The notes under the pieces: generated by a model | Told to the model about the DNA's origin: nothing | Databases searched by the model: none | The model's input: the letters and a program-made list of their open reading frames with translations, nothing else | Source of the DNA: Norana najaformis | Taxonomy: Eukaryota; Annelida; Clitellata; Crassiclitellata; Hormogastridae | Length of the DNA stretch: 64,000 bases | Assembly: GCA_964023275.1 (NCBI GenBank) | Contig: OZ029914.1 | Span: 32,433,351-32,497,350 of the forward strand | Reading direction: 5' to 3' | In this document: in pieces, positions 28,492 through 39,800 of the stretch | Layout: every line of letters starts with the position of its first letter | Numbering within the stretch: the stretch's first letter is position 1 | Position numbers and translations under genes: made by a program

Positions 28492-29110
28492 TAGAGGTGT
28501 CGAACTATAGGCCACATTTAGTGAACACATTTTTCCTTTCTACTTCCTCTAATAAAATTACTTATTTAATTCTAGATCCCAAATTTTTCGTTAATAAAGA
28601 CTGGATTGGACCCATATAGATTCCTTGGATTGGACCTAAAGACTATTCTTTGAGCATAGACAAAAGTAAAACCATAATTCTTTTCAAAAATGTTTAAATT
28701 GCATTAGCAAGATGGCAGCACAGGTTCATTAATGTCAGTTATATTCGCTAGGTGACAGCACGGTTTTGAAAAAGACCATTAGATCAAATCGCGCGCTGGT
28801 TACAGGAATCCTATGCACGTGTTGATCACTCCTTCACATTCTTTCGGAATGTACGTCTGGCTGTCCCTGTGCTTGTCTGTCGGTCTGTCTGTGTTTATGG
28901 CGGATTAGGCAGCTGGAAAGTGTGCTGCCTGCAGATACGAGAAGGATTGTTGACGTTATTACTACATTTCGGACGCTTGATTTCTTTGTTTGCATATAAT
29001 TAGTCATGTATGTTATTTCCTGCCCATCCCGCTGAGCACCTGCTTTTAAAGGTTTCGCTGTGAGTGTGGCGTTGCCAGATCCATACGTAATGCACCTGCC
29101 TACTTAAAAT
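28492..29110 (+). repeat. Unnamed repeat, copy 1
   Basis: Aligns in the same order with 30175-30715: TAGAGGTGTCG start, TCTAATAAAATTACTT, TTCGCTAGGTGACAGCACGG, CACTCCTT then a CTGTCTGTCTGTGTTTATGG-like stretch, GATTAGGCAGCTGG, CTGCCCATCCC. No open frame is shared. The family is unknown to me; the TAGAGGTG start is hAT-like. Confidence 0.65.
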
Positions 29111-29224
29111 AGTTTTGCCGCCCTTTCTCGGATCTGGCTGGTCACCGATCCCTTATTAAATGGAAAAAGCCTGAACAGCGCCCTTTTCTTCGGCCTCGGC
29201 TGTGCTACGGCGCTATATAAATTT

Positions 29225-29254
29225 TATTATTATTATTAGTGTTTGTTATTGTTC

Positions 29255-29312
<58 letters not shown>

Positions 29313-29334
29313 CATTATTATTATCATTATTATT

Positions 29335-29381
<47 letters not shown>

Positions 29382-29405
29382 TACTACTACTACTACTATT
29401 ATTAA
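29225..29405. repeat. (ATT)n / (ATC)n / (ACT)n microsatellite
   Basis: A compound trinucleotide tract follows GGCGCTATATAAATTTT, which looks like a LINE or SINE 3' terminus. Homopolymer-like peptides from this stretch are artefacts. Confidence 0.95.
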
Positions 29406-29499
29406 GTGGGGAAGACTTAAGGGCAGGAACAAAATGTTGGAGGAAATGAATCTTCGGTGAGAAATATAGAAAAAAACTGATGTGGAGGGAAGAATGTTT

Positions 29500-29880
29500 G
29501 CACACACGTGCCACACCACTCTGGAATAAACTCCCCCCAGAATTGCCACAGTTTTCTGACCCATCATACAAACTCATCGATGCTCCACCGCTTGCAATTT
29601 CTGCTTCGGCCTTTCATTGAAAGCTCAAAACATTCCTCTTTCACAGATTGTACCCTGACACCCGTTCTTCCTCATCTCTCTCTCCTCTTCAACCCCAAAC
29701 ACCACCACCCGTAGCTGCCACCCTGTCTCTCCATCTGACTTTTTGATCTTGACTTGGAACTGAACCCTTTTGCCTATCGATTTTGTTTTGACTGAGCGCC
29801 TGTGAATAAGCTGGTACTCGCGGCGCGGCTTTCGTTGGGCGCTGTAGAAATCTCAGAATTACGATTACGATTACAACTTT
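29500..29880 (+). repeat. CR1-like LINE family A, ORF2 C-terminus and 3' UTR
   Basis: The longest sense copy: CTCTGGAATAAACTCCCCCC encodes LWNKLPP, then AGCTCAAAACATTCCTCTTT (KLKTFLF), the 3' UTR blocks and a TTACGATTACGATTAC tail. This copy links the family A 3' end to a CR1/L2-like ORF2. It is 5' truncated and has frame breaks. Confidence 0.8.
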
Positions 29881-30174
29881 GTCACCAGGCAGTCAAATTT
29901 GGTAACGATTTATGCTGGAAAGTAAATGGGCCCGTGTCTAGGACCTTGGGATTCATCCATTGCCGGCTCAAGGATCAACGGAGTTGGAATGAACGTGTCC
30001 CATACGTCCTAATGTTGGACATGGTAGCCTTATTGCAGTAGCTTCCAGTGTTTAACATCTTATGGCTGCCAGGGTCGTTGACGTCGACCTTTACCTTACT
30101 TTACCATTAAAGTCATGCGTTTACACAAAATATGCGTGGGGAGGTCAGCTAACTTACTTAAAAATAGAGGTGTC

Positions 30175-30715
30175 GGCGTGTATCCGACATGGAATGAACA
30201 AGTTTGTTCTTTACCACTTTCGCATCTAATAAAATTACTTTAACTGATGTTATGCCCTAATATTTTACTAATAAAAACATAGTTTAGCAAAAAGAAATAT
30301 CTTCGAAAATAAGTAGAAATTAAACAGCGTCTTCTACATTGATTGTGAAAAGACGCATGCCTATTGAAAATGGTTCATTTGCATTCGCTAGGTGGGAGCA
30401 CGGTTTCAAAAGCCCATTGAGCTGGCAGTTTCAACACGAATTCCAAACACGTAAGCTATTGACTACTCCTTTTCGTTGCTTCTCTGATTGGATGTCTGTC
30501 TGTCTCTGTGTTTGTCTGTCTGTTTATCTATGTTTATGGCAGATTAGGCAGCTGGTATGCCTTTATGCAAGTGTAAAAGCCTTGTTGGCTGTATTTCTAA
30601 TTTTAGGCAGTATCCTTTGCATGCACGTGTGTCTACTTCACTGACTGCCCATCCCACACAATACTTTTTAAAGATATTGTTGCGGGTCTGGTGATGACAG
30701 CCGGCCTACTTAGAC
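30175..30715 (+). repeat. Unnamed repeat, copy 2
   Basis: Direct copy of 28492-29110 with visible divergence and small length differences, ending just before the second hAT left end at 30747. Confidence 0.65.
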
Positions 30716-30746
30716 GAGCATGTCTTCGGGGTGGAATGATTGTTCC

Positions 30747-30890
30747 CAGAGGCGTCGATCCGTCTTAAACATTGGGGGGGCCGGGCCTATAATGGGGTCT
30801 GGATGCGAAGCCCTATTGGGCAAAGACCCTGGTATGGGGGTCAAGATCGAAGTAGGCCTAATGCAGACAGACGCAAAGCCCAAAGCTCGG
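30747..30890 (+). mobile_element. hAT-type MITE, second left end
   Basis: CAGAGGCGTCGATCCGT, GGGCCTATAATGGGGTCTGG and CTGGTATGGGGGTCAAGA match the left end at 28135. Its partner right end is most simply the one at 32080-32138, with the LINE at 31130-32010 inserted between. Confidence 0.65.
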
Positions 30891-31129
30891 AAGACAAACA
30901 ATGAGAAATGTCGCTAACATTATTTACAATGGAATGTCAACTTAAGTAGGCCTATACACAGCAGTTATATGGCAGTAATGCTAAAGCAGCGCAATATGAG
31001 CACATAATTATTTATTCGAAAATGAACTTGACAAGATGTTCTTCCTGATTGTGCTTCTTATAGCAAACTTAGCCGCTATTGTAGGTTTCAGATTGCCTGT
31101 CATCTACTTCAGTTTTTATCACTCTAATC

Positions 31130-32010
31130 TAATCTAAGAACTTCTATAGCGTCAATGTAATAATGCTCAAATCATCATTCGATGGTCGCTGCTAAAAAAT
31201 CATTGTCCAAGTCAAATTCCATGGTGAGTCCGGGTCGAAAAGCCTAAGAGGAGTCCAGAAGACACAGAGACAGCCTACGGAGGAAATAAGTTCAGGAAGA
31301 GGTGAGTTTTTAGTCGAGGTCTGAAGGCCGAAACAGACTTTGCCGAGCGAACATTTGTCGGAAGAGAGTTACAGAGTCTAGGACCAGCGACAGAAAAGGC
31401 ACACCTTCCAAGAGCTGTTCTTGTCCACGGAATAGTCAGATTTACACAGCTAGAAGACCTGGTCGAGTAGAGATAAGTCTTGGGAGTCAGAACAGAGCGA
31501 AGATAGCGAGGTTAGCTGAATACATGTAGAGTCTTGAATACAATTAGTCCAGTCTTGAAAAATATGCGCTTTTCTACGGGAAACCAATGCAACGCATTTA
31601 AGATTGGTGATATAATCATATTTTGGAGTTTTAGTGATAGCTCTTGCCAATGTATTTTGGACTCTTTGAAGCTTCAACAAATTAGCTTTAGAAATGCCAG
31701 TAAGAAGCGAGTTGCAGTAGTCAAGACGGCTGGAGACTAGAGCATTAGCCAAACAAACCAGGACAGAGAAGGGAATGCGGTGCCTAATTTTACGGATATC
31801 ACGAATGTGGTAGTGGGCAGACCTACATATAGAATTAATACGTTCATTGAATGACAGGTTGGAGTCAAATACAACACCCAAATTGTGGGTTGAACAGTTG
31901 CGTTGTACGACACAGATGCCTAGATGGACAGAAGTCAAAGAATTAAATTTAGTCAGTTGCTCTGAGGTTCCAAAAAGGAGAAACGTACAATCGGAAATTA
32001 CGGACTGGGA
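31130..32010 (-). repeat. CR1-like LINE family B, ORF2 C-terminus and 3' end
   Basis: The minus-strand frame 31938-31450 reads HNLGVVFDSNLSF...SRLDYCNSLLTGI...LQRVQNTLARAITKTP, a CR1/L2-like ORF2 tail. It continues in another frame as FSVAGPRL(W/C)NSLP...LKTHLF to about 31260. The 3' end is TTAGATTAGATTAGA (seen as TCTAATCTAATCTAA at 31123-31137). It is 5' truncated with at least one frameshift. Confidence 0.8.
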
Positions 32011-32079
32011 TTGTTTACTAAAGTCTTAAAGTGAAGAATGACAACTTTTGTCAGTCCAGAGCTGCCTTGTACCGATTTT

Positions 32080-32138
32080 ACAGCTAAAATATTGCCGGGG
32101 CCCGGGCCCCAGGGGCACCCATAGGATCGACGCCACTG
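32080..32138 (+). mobile_element. hAT-type MITE, outer right end
   Basis: GATTTTACAGCTAAAATATT, GGGGCACCCATAGGATCGAC and terminal GCCACTG match the right end at 28405. The terminal repeat is followed directly by GTGGTGTC. Confidence 0.75.
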
Positions 32139-32146
32139 GTGGTGTC

Positions 32147-32290
32147 TATATTCATGAAAAGTGTATTGCAGTAGTCTAGTTTAGCATGGACTATGGGTGT
32201 GGCAATGGTAGGTGCGGTTTCGAAGTCACGCTTAGGTTGGATTTTGCGAAGGTAGCGGATAGACATGAAGGAAGAATTGAAAAGTGGGTG
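32147..32290 (-). repeat. CR1-like LINE, upstream half split by the hAT insertion
   Basis: The minus strand encodes SIRYLRKIQPKRDF...AKLDYCNTLFMNIDTT, an ORF2 segment that continues in sense on the other side of the element at 28134. Confidence 0.75.
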
Positions 32291-32949
32291 ATATGATCAG
32301 AAAACACCTAAGTTGCGAACATGAGAATTAGGTCTGGTGGTAAAAGTGTGGCTAGAGGCAGAGTCCAGACTGAAGGAGATAAAGCGGTCATGAATTTTTC
32401 GAACTGGTCACCAAGGCCTATAAGTATGAATTCGTTTTTATATGGGTTCAATCTCGAACCAGCGTCTCTACTGGCTCGAATACATAGGCGCTATACCATT
32501 TTTATTTATGCGCTATTTCAGTTCTTTAATGTTGTGTATTTCTGAAGGTTTTGATTTAGAGAGTGGCTTAAGTAAGGATTGTTTAGGCATATACCAATCA
32601 TTTTTGAAGAATAAAAGCGAGTGATCATAAGTTTCCTGGAATATTTCTGCCTGATTTGTAAGAATTACTTCATAATCTACCTGCTTATAATACCTATAAG
32701 TTGTTACAAACTGCAACTTCTACTGCCAGGCTGCTAACCACGTGTGGTTCGAGTCAGCTCACTCGAGTACTTGCTACTTCGATTATATTTTATTTTATTA
32801 TTTCTTGCCTTAATTTTCGTGCATTTATGACATCTGGGTATTATACAACTTCTCGTACGACAACATTCTAGCCTGGGTTTGGGGATTGGATCAACACAGC
32901 AAATTACCCATTATCGCCCAGTTGTTTACTGTGAGTTTGGTTTTGCTAA

Positions 32950-33090
32950 ATCGACCACAATCGTAGTCGTAATTCCGAGATTTCTACAGCGCCCAATGAA
33001 AGCCGCGCCGCGGGGACCAGCTTATTCACAGGCGCTCAGTCAAAACAAAATCGATAGGCCAAAAGGATTCGGTTCCAGGTCAAGATCCAA
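32950..33090 (-). repeat. CR1-like LINE family A 3' end
   Basis: Minus-oriented: CGTAATTCCGAGATTTCTAC, AGCGCCC, CCAGCTTATTCACAGGCGCT, AAAATCGATAGGC and GGTTCCAGGTCAAGATC blocks in order. Confidence 0.8.
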
Positions 33091-33179
33091 AAGTCAAGCC
33101 GAGAGACAGCGTGGCAACTATGGGGGGTGGTGGTGTTTGGCGTTGGAGAGGAGAGACAAGGGGAAGAAGGGGTCTATGT

Positions 33180-33816
33180 AACGGTCCCTAACAAGGGATG
33201 CGTAGCGAATCCCCGAAACGAACTTCTACCGGATCCCCGAAATCGATTCTCTAAGTGCGATCCGGATTCCCGAAAATTAAGAAGACAAGGTTTTTATGGC
33301 GGAATTAGGACTTTTTCCGGAAAGTCAATGTTTACACGACGGGATGGGTTGTTATTACATGGGGGACACTGAGATATTTTCCGCTACTATTGCCAATTCA
33401 GGTACAGCATGTTCTAAATTCTACATCTAAAGCCATAAAACACAATATATCATTATTTTCAGATTTTTTGCTGATCATAGTGATATGAATAGCTCAATAT
33501 CTGCCACGTGGTCCTATCTCACAGAACGCGTCACATATAACAAATTATTTTCTAACGACATATAAAATTTTTTCAAAGAGGATCTGCATACCTAGTCCAT
33601 CTGGTTGATCTATTAACTAAATTTCTTATGCCTATCCTGTAGGTCATCCTAACTTACATATAGGCCTATGAGTCAACCTATCATGTAGATCCATGGTATC
33701 AAAACATTTTCTTACTGGGTGATTCCTGCTTTTTGCAGCATATTTAATCATTTTAAGGCCTTGGGTCATACCTTAAGTCTGAACTGTTTGGCATTTCAGA
33801 AATATAAAGCTGAAAA
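33180..33816 (+). promoter_or_regulatory. NAT10 upstream region
   Basis: The stretch before the NAT10 start codon has a CpG-containing part (33180-33350) and a palindromic ETS-type site TTCCGGAA at 33315-33322, a common feature of housekeeping promoters. No TATA box is evident. The transcription start is not determinable by reading; the promoter call is inference. Confidence 0.4.
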
Positions 33817-36800
33817 ATGTCGACTTCAAGGAAAAAAATTGATCATCGTATTAAGACGCTGATTGAAAATTGTGTTGCAACGAACCATCGAGCAATGTTT
33901 GTTATCCTTGGGGAGAAAGGAGTAAATCAGGTATGGAATCAGGAAGCTTAACCTAATAATAAAAAAATATTCTTCAGCCATAAGATTGAAGCAAGTTAGT
34001 ATGTCAAGAAGTAAAGTTGAGTCAGGATTATGGGACCTCATGTGTGTTTTGAAATCACCAACTGGAATAATTATTATTAATTATGTGTTTAATTAATAAA
34101 TAATTAACAATATTAAATAATGATATTATTAATTTTAAGACATTAGTCAGTTATTAAACAGACATTAATAATTATTATTAATCAGTTATTATATTGTGCT
34201 GATTCATGAAATCACCTCAAATTCACTGGTAGTTGGAAAAGAGATAAGGCTTAATTGTTTGCAGAATGAATTAATAAATGGGGAAGGCCCTGCAAAGCTG
34301 GTAATAGTAAATTCCATCGATGAGGACCAGTGTGCAAATAATACAAATTTAGTATGTTTGGTTTATTAATTTGATTAACTATTTCAGATTCCAATACTTC
34401 ACAATATTCTGATGAAAATTAAACCACAGGCTGACCTTGATGTGTTGTGGGCTTACAAGAGTGAGCTTGCTTTTGAAAGGTAAGATACATGAATTGCTAT
34501 TTCAAGAAAAATGTGAAAGCATTACAAGAAACTTGCATGTTGATGACTCTGAGTTTTACAAAACATAAATTGAGTTTTATGTGCATTTGCAACGATAATG
34601 TTTTATGGTTAGTGGCTACAGGATCTGATAGCTGCATTATGTTTTTTCAAAATTCTGAAATCTAGTTAACAATTATATACTTAATTAACAAGCAGTAACA
34701 TGGCTACTAATCTGCCTGTTCGGTGTTCATAGAAGAGAGATGCTTAACTCAATGACTTAAAACTAAAAGAGATGCTAAACGTCTTAGCTTAAAACTATTG
34801 TCCAGTGTATAATGCTTTTTGTTTAGGTAATTGATTAAAACATGCAAAGTACATTCTGATATTTCAATATTCAGGAAGAAGCATAAAAGCAAAGCAGCTA
34901 AGAGGCGCATCAAGCGACAGAAAATAGTGGCACAAGGACTGAAGGATGCCGATGAAGACGATCCTTTTGAAACATTCCTGCGACAGGCGAAATTTCGATA
35001 CTGTTACTACAAAGAAACCCACAAGATTCTTGGCAAAACTTATGGAATGGGCATTCTTCAGGTTTTTTGTTATTGAACTGTGCTTTGATATGCTCTATTA
35101 TTATGTAATTATTATGGGCTAAACATAAAAAAGTACTATTTTTGACAACTGACTGAAAAGGTGGTGGTGGTGGTGTGATTTCATGTTTTTTTGCAAGGTA
35201 GCTGCTTGATGGCACTGAGTAGTTGACAACACCAATACTTCAAATCCTTCTTCTTCTTCTTCTTTTTCTCCTCCGTCAAGTTTTCACCGACGATGAGGCT
35301 CTAACAAAACTTCTCCATTTCGGTCGATCCCTGGCCAGGTCTATCGCCTCTCGCATTTCCCATCCTCGGGCTTTTATGTCCTGCAGTACATTGTCTATCC
35401 ATTTCTTTCTCGGCCTTCCTCTGCTCCTCACTCCTTCCACCTCTCCGTGCAGCGCCTTTGCTGGTATTCTTTCATTCTCCATCCTGATCACGTGTCCGTA
35501 CCATGTGAGTCTCCTCCTCCTTATTCTGTCCACTATTGTGTCCTTCTGCCCCAGTTCTTCTCGTGTCGTTTCATTTCGTATTTTTTCTCTTCTTGATCTA
35601 TTTAGCAGTCCTCGCAGCCATCCCATTTCCGCCGCCAGCAGTCTCCTCTCGTCTTCCCTCTTTACACACCATGTCTCTGCTCCATACAGGAGGACGGGTA
35701 TCACCAGTGTCTCATACAGCTTAATTTTTGTTTTGATTGATATGTTGCCTGATCTCCATAGTTTCCTTAGTTTTCCGAACATTGCAGACGCTAGTCCTAT
35801 CCTTTTCCTGATGTCCTTTGTCGACTCCGCATCTTCTGTTATTACGCCTCCAAGGTATACAAACTCTTTATCCTGTTCTAGCTCCTCTCCTCCCAGTCTG
35901 ATGTTTATCTTCTCTTTTTTCTTTCCTATTGTCCAGCAACAGAAATCTAGCACATGACTAATAGTCTGTAAGCCGATGACTTGAGTAAAGTACTACAAAA
36001 TTTGTTTACTGGATCAATCAAGCAGCACCGTTGAAAGAACCTTGTTCTTTTCAACTGTTGTTGTTTTTAGGACTTTGAAGCTGTGACGCCAAACACACTG
36101 GCTCGAACGATTGAAACAGTTGTTGGTGGTGGTATGGTGATCATTCTACTTCGAACACTGACTTCAGTTCAACAGCTGCACACAATGGCCATGGTAAAAT
36201 AACAGTTGCTTAATGCCTTATCTACTTTAGGTCATTTTAGAATTCTTATTCACCCTTATAAACATGATTCTTTGGGTTTTTGTTGACAGAAATGTAGACT
36301 GTAAGCTAACCAAATGTGGAATCGTTTCTGCAACCATAACCTTTTTCATGTTCTCATCTAAAAACTTGTTTAATTGTGCACTTAAAACATTGGTCCAAAA
36401 GTCTGTTGCTTATTAACAACTAAATAAAATTAATTTAAATAAAAATTAGTTATTTTTTAGATAGGATGTTTGATCAGATATAATGTTGATTGATTGTAGG
36501 ACGTGCACTCACGTTTCCGAACTGAAGCTAACCAGGATGTTGTTGGAAGATTCAATGAGAGGTTGGTGAACAATCAGTAATACTATTCTGTCTAGGGTTC
36601 TTAATTAATTGCTTGCTTGATTAGTCACACTCAAGGAGAACGTGGTCAGTAATTGTTACTGAAGCTTATTTTTATCTTTTTTGTTAAATTATAGTTTTAA
36701 AAAGGTTGAATTATGAACAAATTTTAGTTTGATGATTTATTATTATTGTATTTTGATTGATAATTATTAATTATGTGTGGCTTTTTGGAATTAGTGACTT

Positions 36801-39800
36801 GTTGAATTAGTTTGAAATCAGTGATAGTCATGTGGAAGCTGATTTACTTACCCGTATGTACTGAGTCTATCGTTGAAGACAGATGTTTGCCTTTTCCTGT
36901 GACAGTTGTAATCTTTGGCCTGTTGTGTACTTTTAAGGGACATTTTAGTGCTGGTTTGTGATTATGAACACGATTTGAAGATTGAGTTTTGATGAGGGAA
37001 GATCTGTGTGTCTAATGTCTCATTATACTACTTACTAATGGTATCATCCAAACACCAGCCCATTTGGTTGTGATGCGTATAAATGAATGACCATTGTTTC
37101 AGTTCTTTGTCAAGTCCAATGCTTCTCATGAATTAGTTGCGTTTTTACTTTTTTAGATTGCACTTGTCTTTGGCTACGTGTTCCAACTGCCTTGTAATCG
37201 ATGATCGTCTGGAAGTCCTTCCGCTTTCGTCCAGCTGTCTCAATGTTGTTCCAGTTCCTCCAAAATCTTGGGTAAAGTATTCCAGTACTAATAGTTGAGA
37301 CTTCATTGTTGACTGCTGTTTTATCAGATGCTGTTGCTTTTTCAAAAGATTTATATATATTTATAAATGGTTTACTTGTTTTTCGGTTGGGGAAAATATA
37401 TCTCCAGTCGAAGATAATTCTCAGCTAGTGAGAAAATTTCTCCACTACCCGATAGATTGGACCCTAATACATTATTTAAACGTAATTGTGACTTGAAACT
37501 CATTCATACATTAAAACAAAGCATTACAATAAAGGGTTAATGAACTACGTACAACTAATGTGATAGACCGTATAAGTGTTAGTAAAGATAGTCTACAGCG
37601 TTGAAGTTTTGATGATAAAAAATTTAGGATGGTTGGCCTTGTGAAAAGTAATTTGCAATGAATTGTGAATGTAATGCAGGACAATAAGTTTACAGAGGAT
37701 GAGTTGCAGTTGAGGAAACTGAAGAAGGACCTGATGGAAGACAAGGACACTCAGCTGGCTGGATCTTTGGTTAAGTGCTGTGTCACACTCGACCAGGTAG
37801 AAAACCTATTATGCATTTGAATAAATTCTAAAGTTACACGTTTTCACTGATCGATTACATCTGCATTTTATATTTTTTCCTAGTTGAAATAAATATATGT
37901 TTACATATGAATATAATTCAAAAATTACATGTAAATGCATTTTAAAAATCAAGATAATAAAGATAATTCTAATTGAAAGTTAAATTTAAAATTGCAAAGT
38001 TAAAATATAATTAGGTTGTGTTCTCTATATGAATGTTATAGATTACTTTCAGTATACGATCAGATTTATCTAAATTCATTGTTTAAAATTGCTGTGTGCT
38101 AATCTATTTCAGGCAAAGGGAATTCTCACTTTCATTGATGCAATTGTTGACAAGTCCCTGTCAACCACGGTCATAATGAAAGCAGCCAGAGGCCGAGGAA
38201 AGTCGGCTGCACTCGGTCTGGCCATGGCAGCTGCTGTGGCGTTTGGGTTTGTATCATGCAATTCTTTACTTACACAGAGCAAAGCTGTGTTCAGTGCATG
38301 TTGCAACATCTAACTGTTTTGGTACGTGAAGTTGTTTCCATTAAGTGAACTACTTGTGGCTCATTGTCATTCTTCATCCTACAACCATCTGGATGAGGGA
38401 CTTTGAGCATACTTGAGCTTTTAACTATGTGTGGAATTCATTGGCCAGTCTTGAGATATTTGCGTATGACGTCCAGTGGAAACCTTCTCTAGCTACTTGA
38501 GCATAATTCACATACTGATGAACTTGTCATTCTATGAAAACTCTAGCATCAGTTAGACTAGCAAGAAGCATTTTTGTGAGAGAAATAAAGGTGCTATAGT
38601 ATTGCACAGGTACAAACACACACCACACGTGCATACATATATGCAAGTACTTGAATAAATGAGTAGGTACATGTATAATAACATATAGAGATGTTGCTTT
38701 TAATCTGTAGACTTACATACATACATACATACCTGCCTACATGCCTAGAGGTAACATGTGGTTAATTAGGTATGTGGCAGATAAGGCCCTCTCATAAAGC
38801 TTTTTTATGTTTTTTAAAGATATTCTAACATCTTTGTTACGTCTCCAAGTCCAGAAAACTTGACAACTGTGTTTGAGTTCATTTGCAAAGGTCTCAAAGA
38901 ATTAAAATACGAGGTAATATTTTCTTTTTTCATGGCTTCATTTTTATAGCTGTGGGGCCAAATTGTTGTTTTTCCTCAGATTTAGTTGGTTTTGCTATAA
39001 ATTTTATTCATTTTAGCTTGCGTTTTGTGTTGATGTGCACTCGGTTGTGTTGCAATAGAGCCAATTTAAATTCCCAAGGTACATGAAATTAATTGAAGAA
39101 TTGTTTTACTTATCAAAACAATTTCTTATGCATGCAGAGTTAGTAAATCTGAATCTGACGGAATTTTGCGAAGATCAGAGTTTAAAAAAATGGGCCTTGA
39201 GAAGAGAAATTGTGAAGTCTAGCCTGTTGGGGCATTTGATTTTGTAAATATTTGATTGTACTTTAGGAGCACACAGACTATGAAAGAGTGATTTCTACAA
39301 AAGCTGATCACAACAAGGCAACTGTGATGATCAATATATTCAGAGGACACAGGCAAATGATCAAGGTATGTAACTTTATAGGGGTTAGTTGTTGGCTGAT
39401 GTATGACATGTGTGAACTTTACAATTTTGATTCTTTCATGAGCATAGAGACAAGTGCTTGTAGGAAACTTGCTGCCATTTCTTTGCTCTCTGCTGTCTGA
39501 AAATAGAATATTTTATGCATAGCATAGAAATATCAAGAACTGTATTGGTTTTTCTCAGGATGTAATTCCTGTTTTGATTTTATTGCTTATGGTCATCTAT
39601 GATTTGCTGTTGTAGAAGTTGCTATTCTGGGAATTTTTTATTCTATGAATTGCTACTTACTGAATTGTGTAGTAGTATAAACAAATGTCGGTGATATACG
39701 ACTGTAGCATTTGTATGAGGTCATTTGCTTGTGATTGTGAATCATGTATAAATGATCTATGCTTTTGCTTTCCTTTGGCAAAAGCCTGTACTGCTTTGAT

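Larger units (their letters stand above)
28135..32138. mobile_element. Composite non-autonomous hAT-type DNA transposon, about 4.0 kb
   Basis: Outer terminal inverted repeats are CAGAGGCGTCGATCC (28135-28149) and GGATCGACGCCACTG (32124-32138), differing at one of 15 positions, and are flanked by identical 8-bp duplications GTGGTGTC. No transposase was found. Inside are a second right end (to 28405), a second left end (from 30747), two direct copies of an unnamed repeat (28492-29110, 30175-30715), microsatellites, a CR1-like tail and an antisense CR1-like LINE. The element splits a LINE whose halves lie at 28040-28134 and 32147-32290. The simplest reading is two copies of one MITE acting as ends of a larger unit; later nested insertions enlarged it. 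Confidence 0.75.

Noticed and set aside
29202-29460. Long open frames giving poly-Ile, poly-Leu, poly-Asp or poly-Asn peptides
   Set aside because: All are translations of the ATT/ATC/ACT microsatellite at 29225-29405 in different frames.
35223-35957. Plus-strand 244-codon Ser/Leu-rich frame in NAT10 intron 3
   Set aside because: It is the antisense of the RTE-type LINE fragment, whose minus-strand frame has clear ORF2 motifs.
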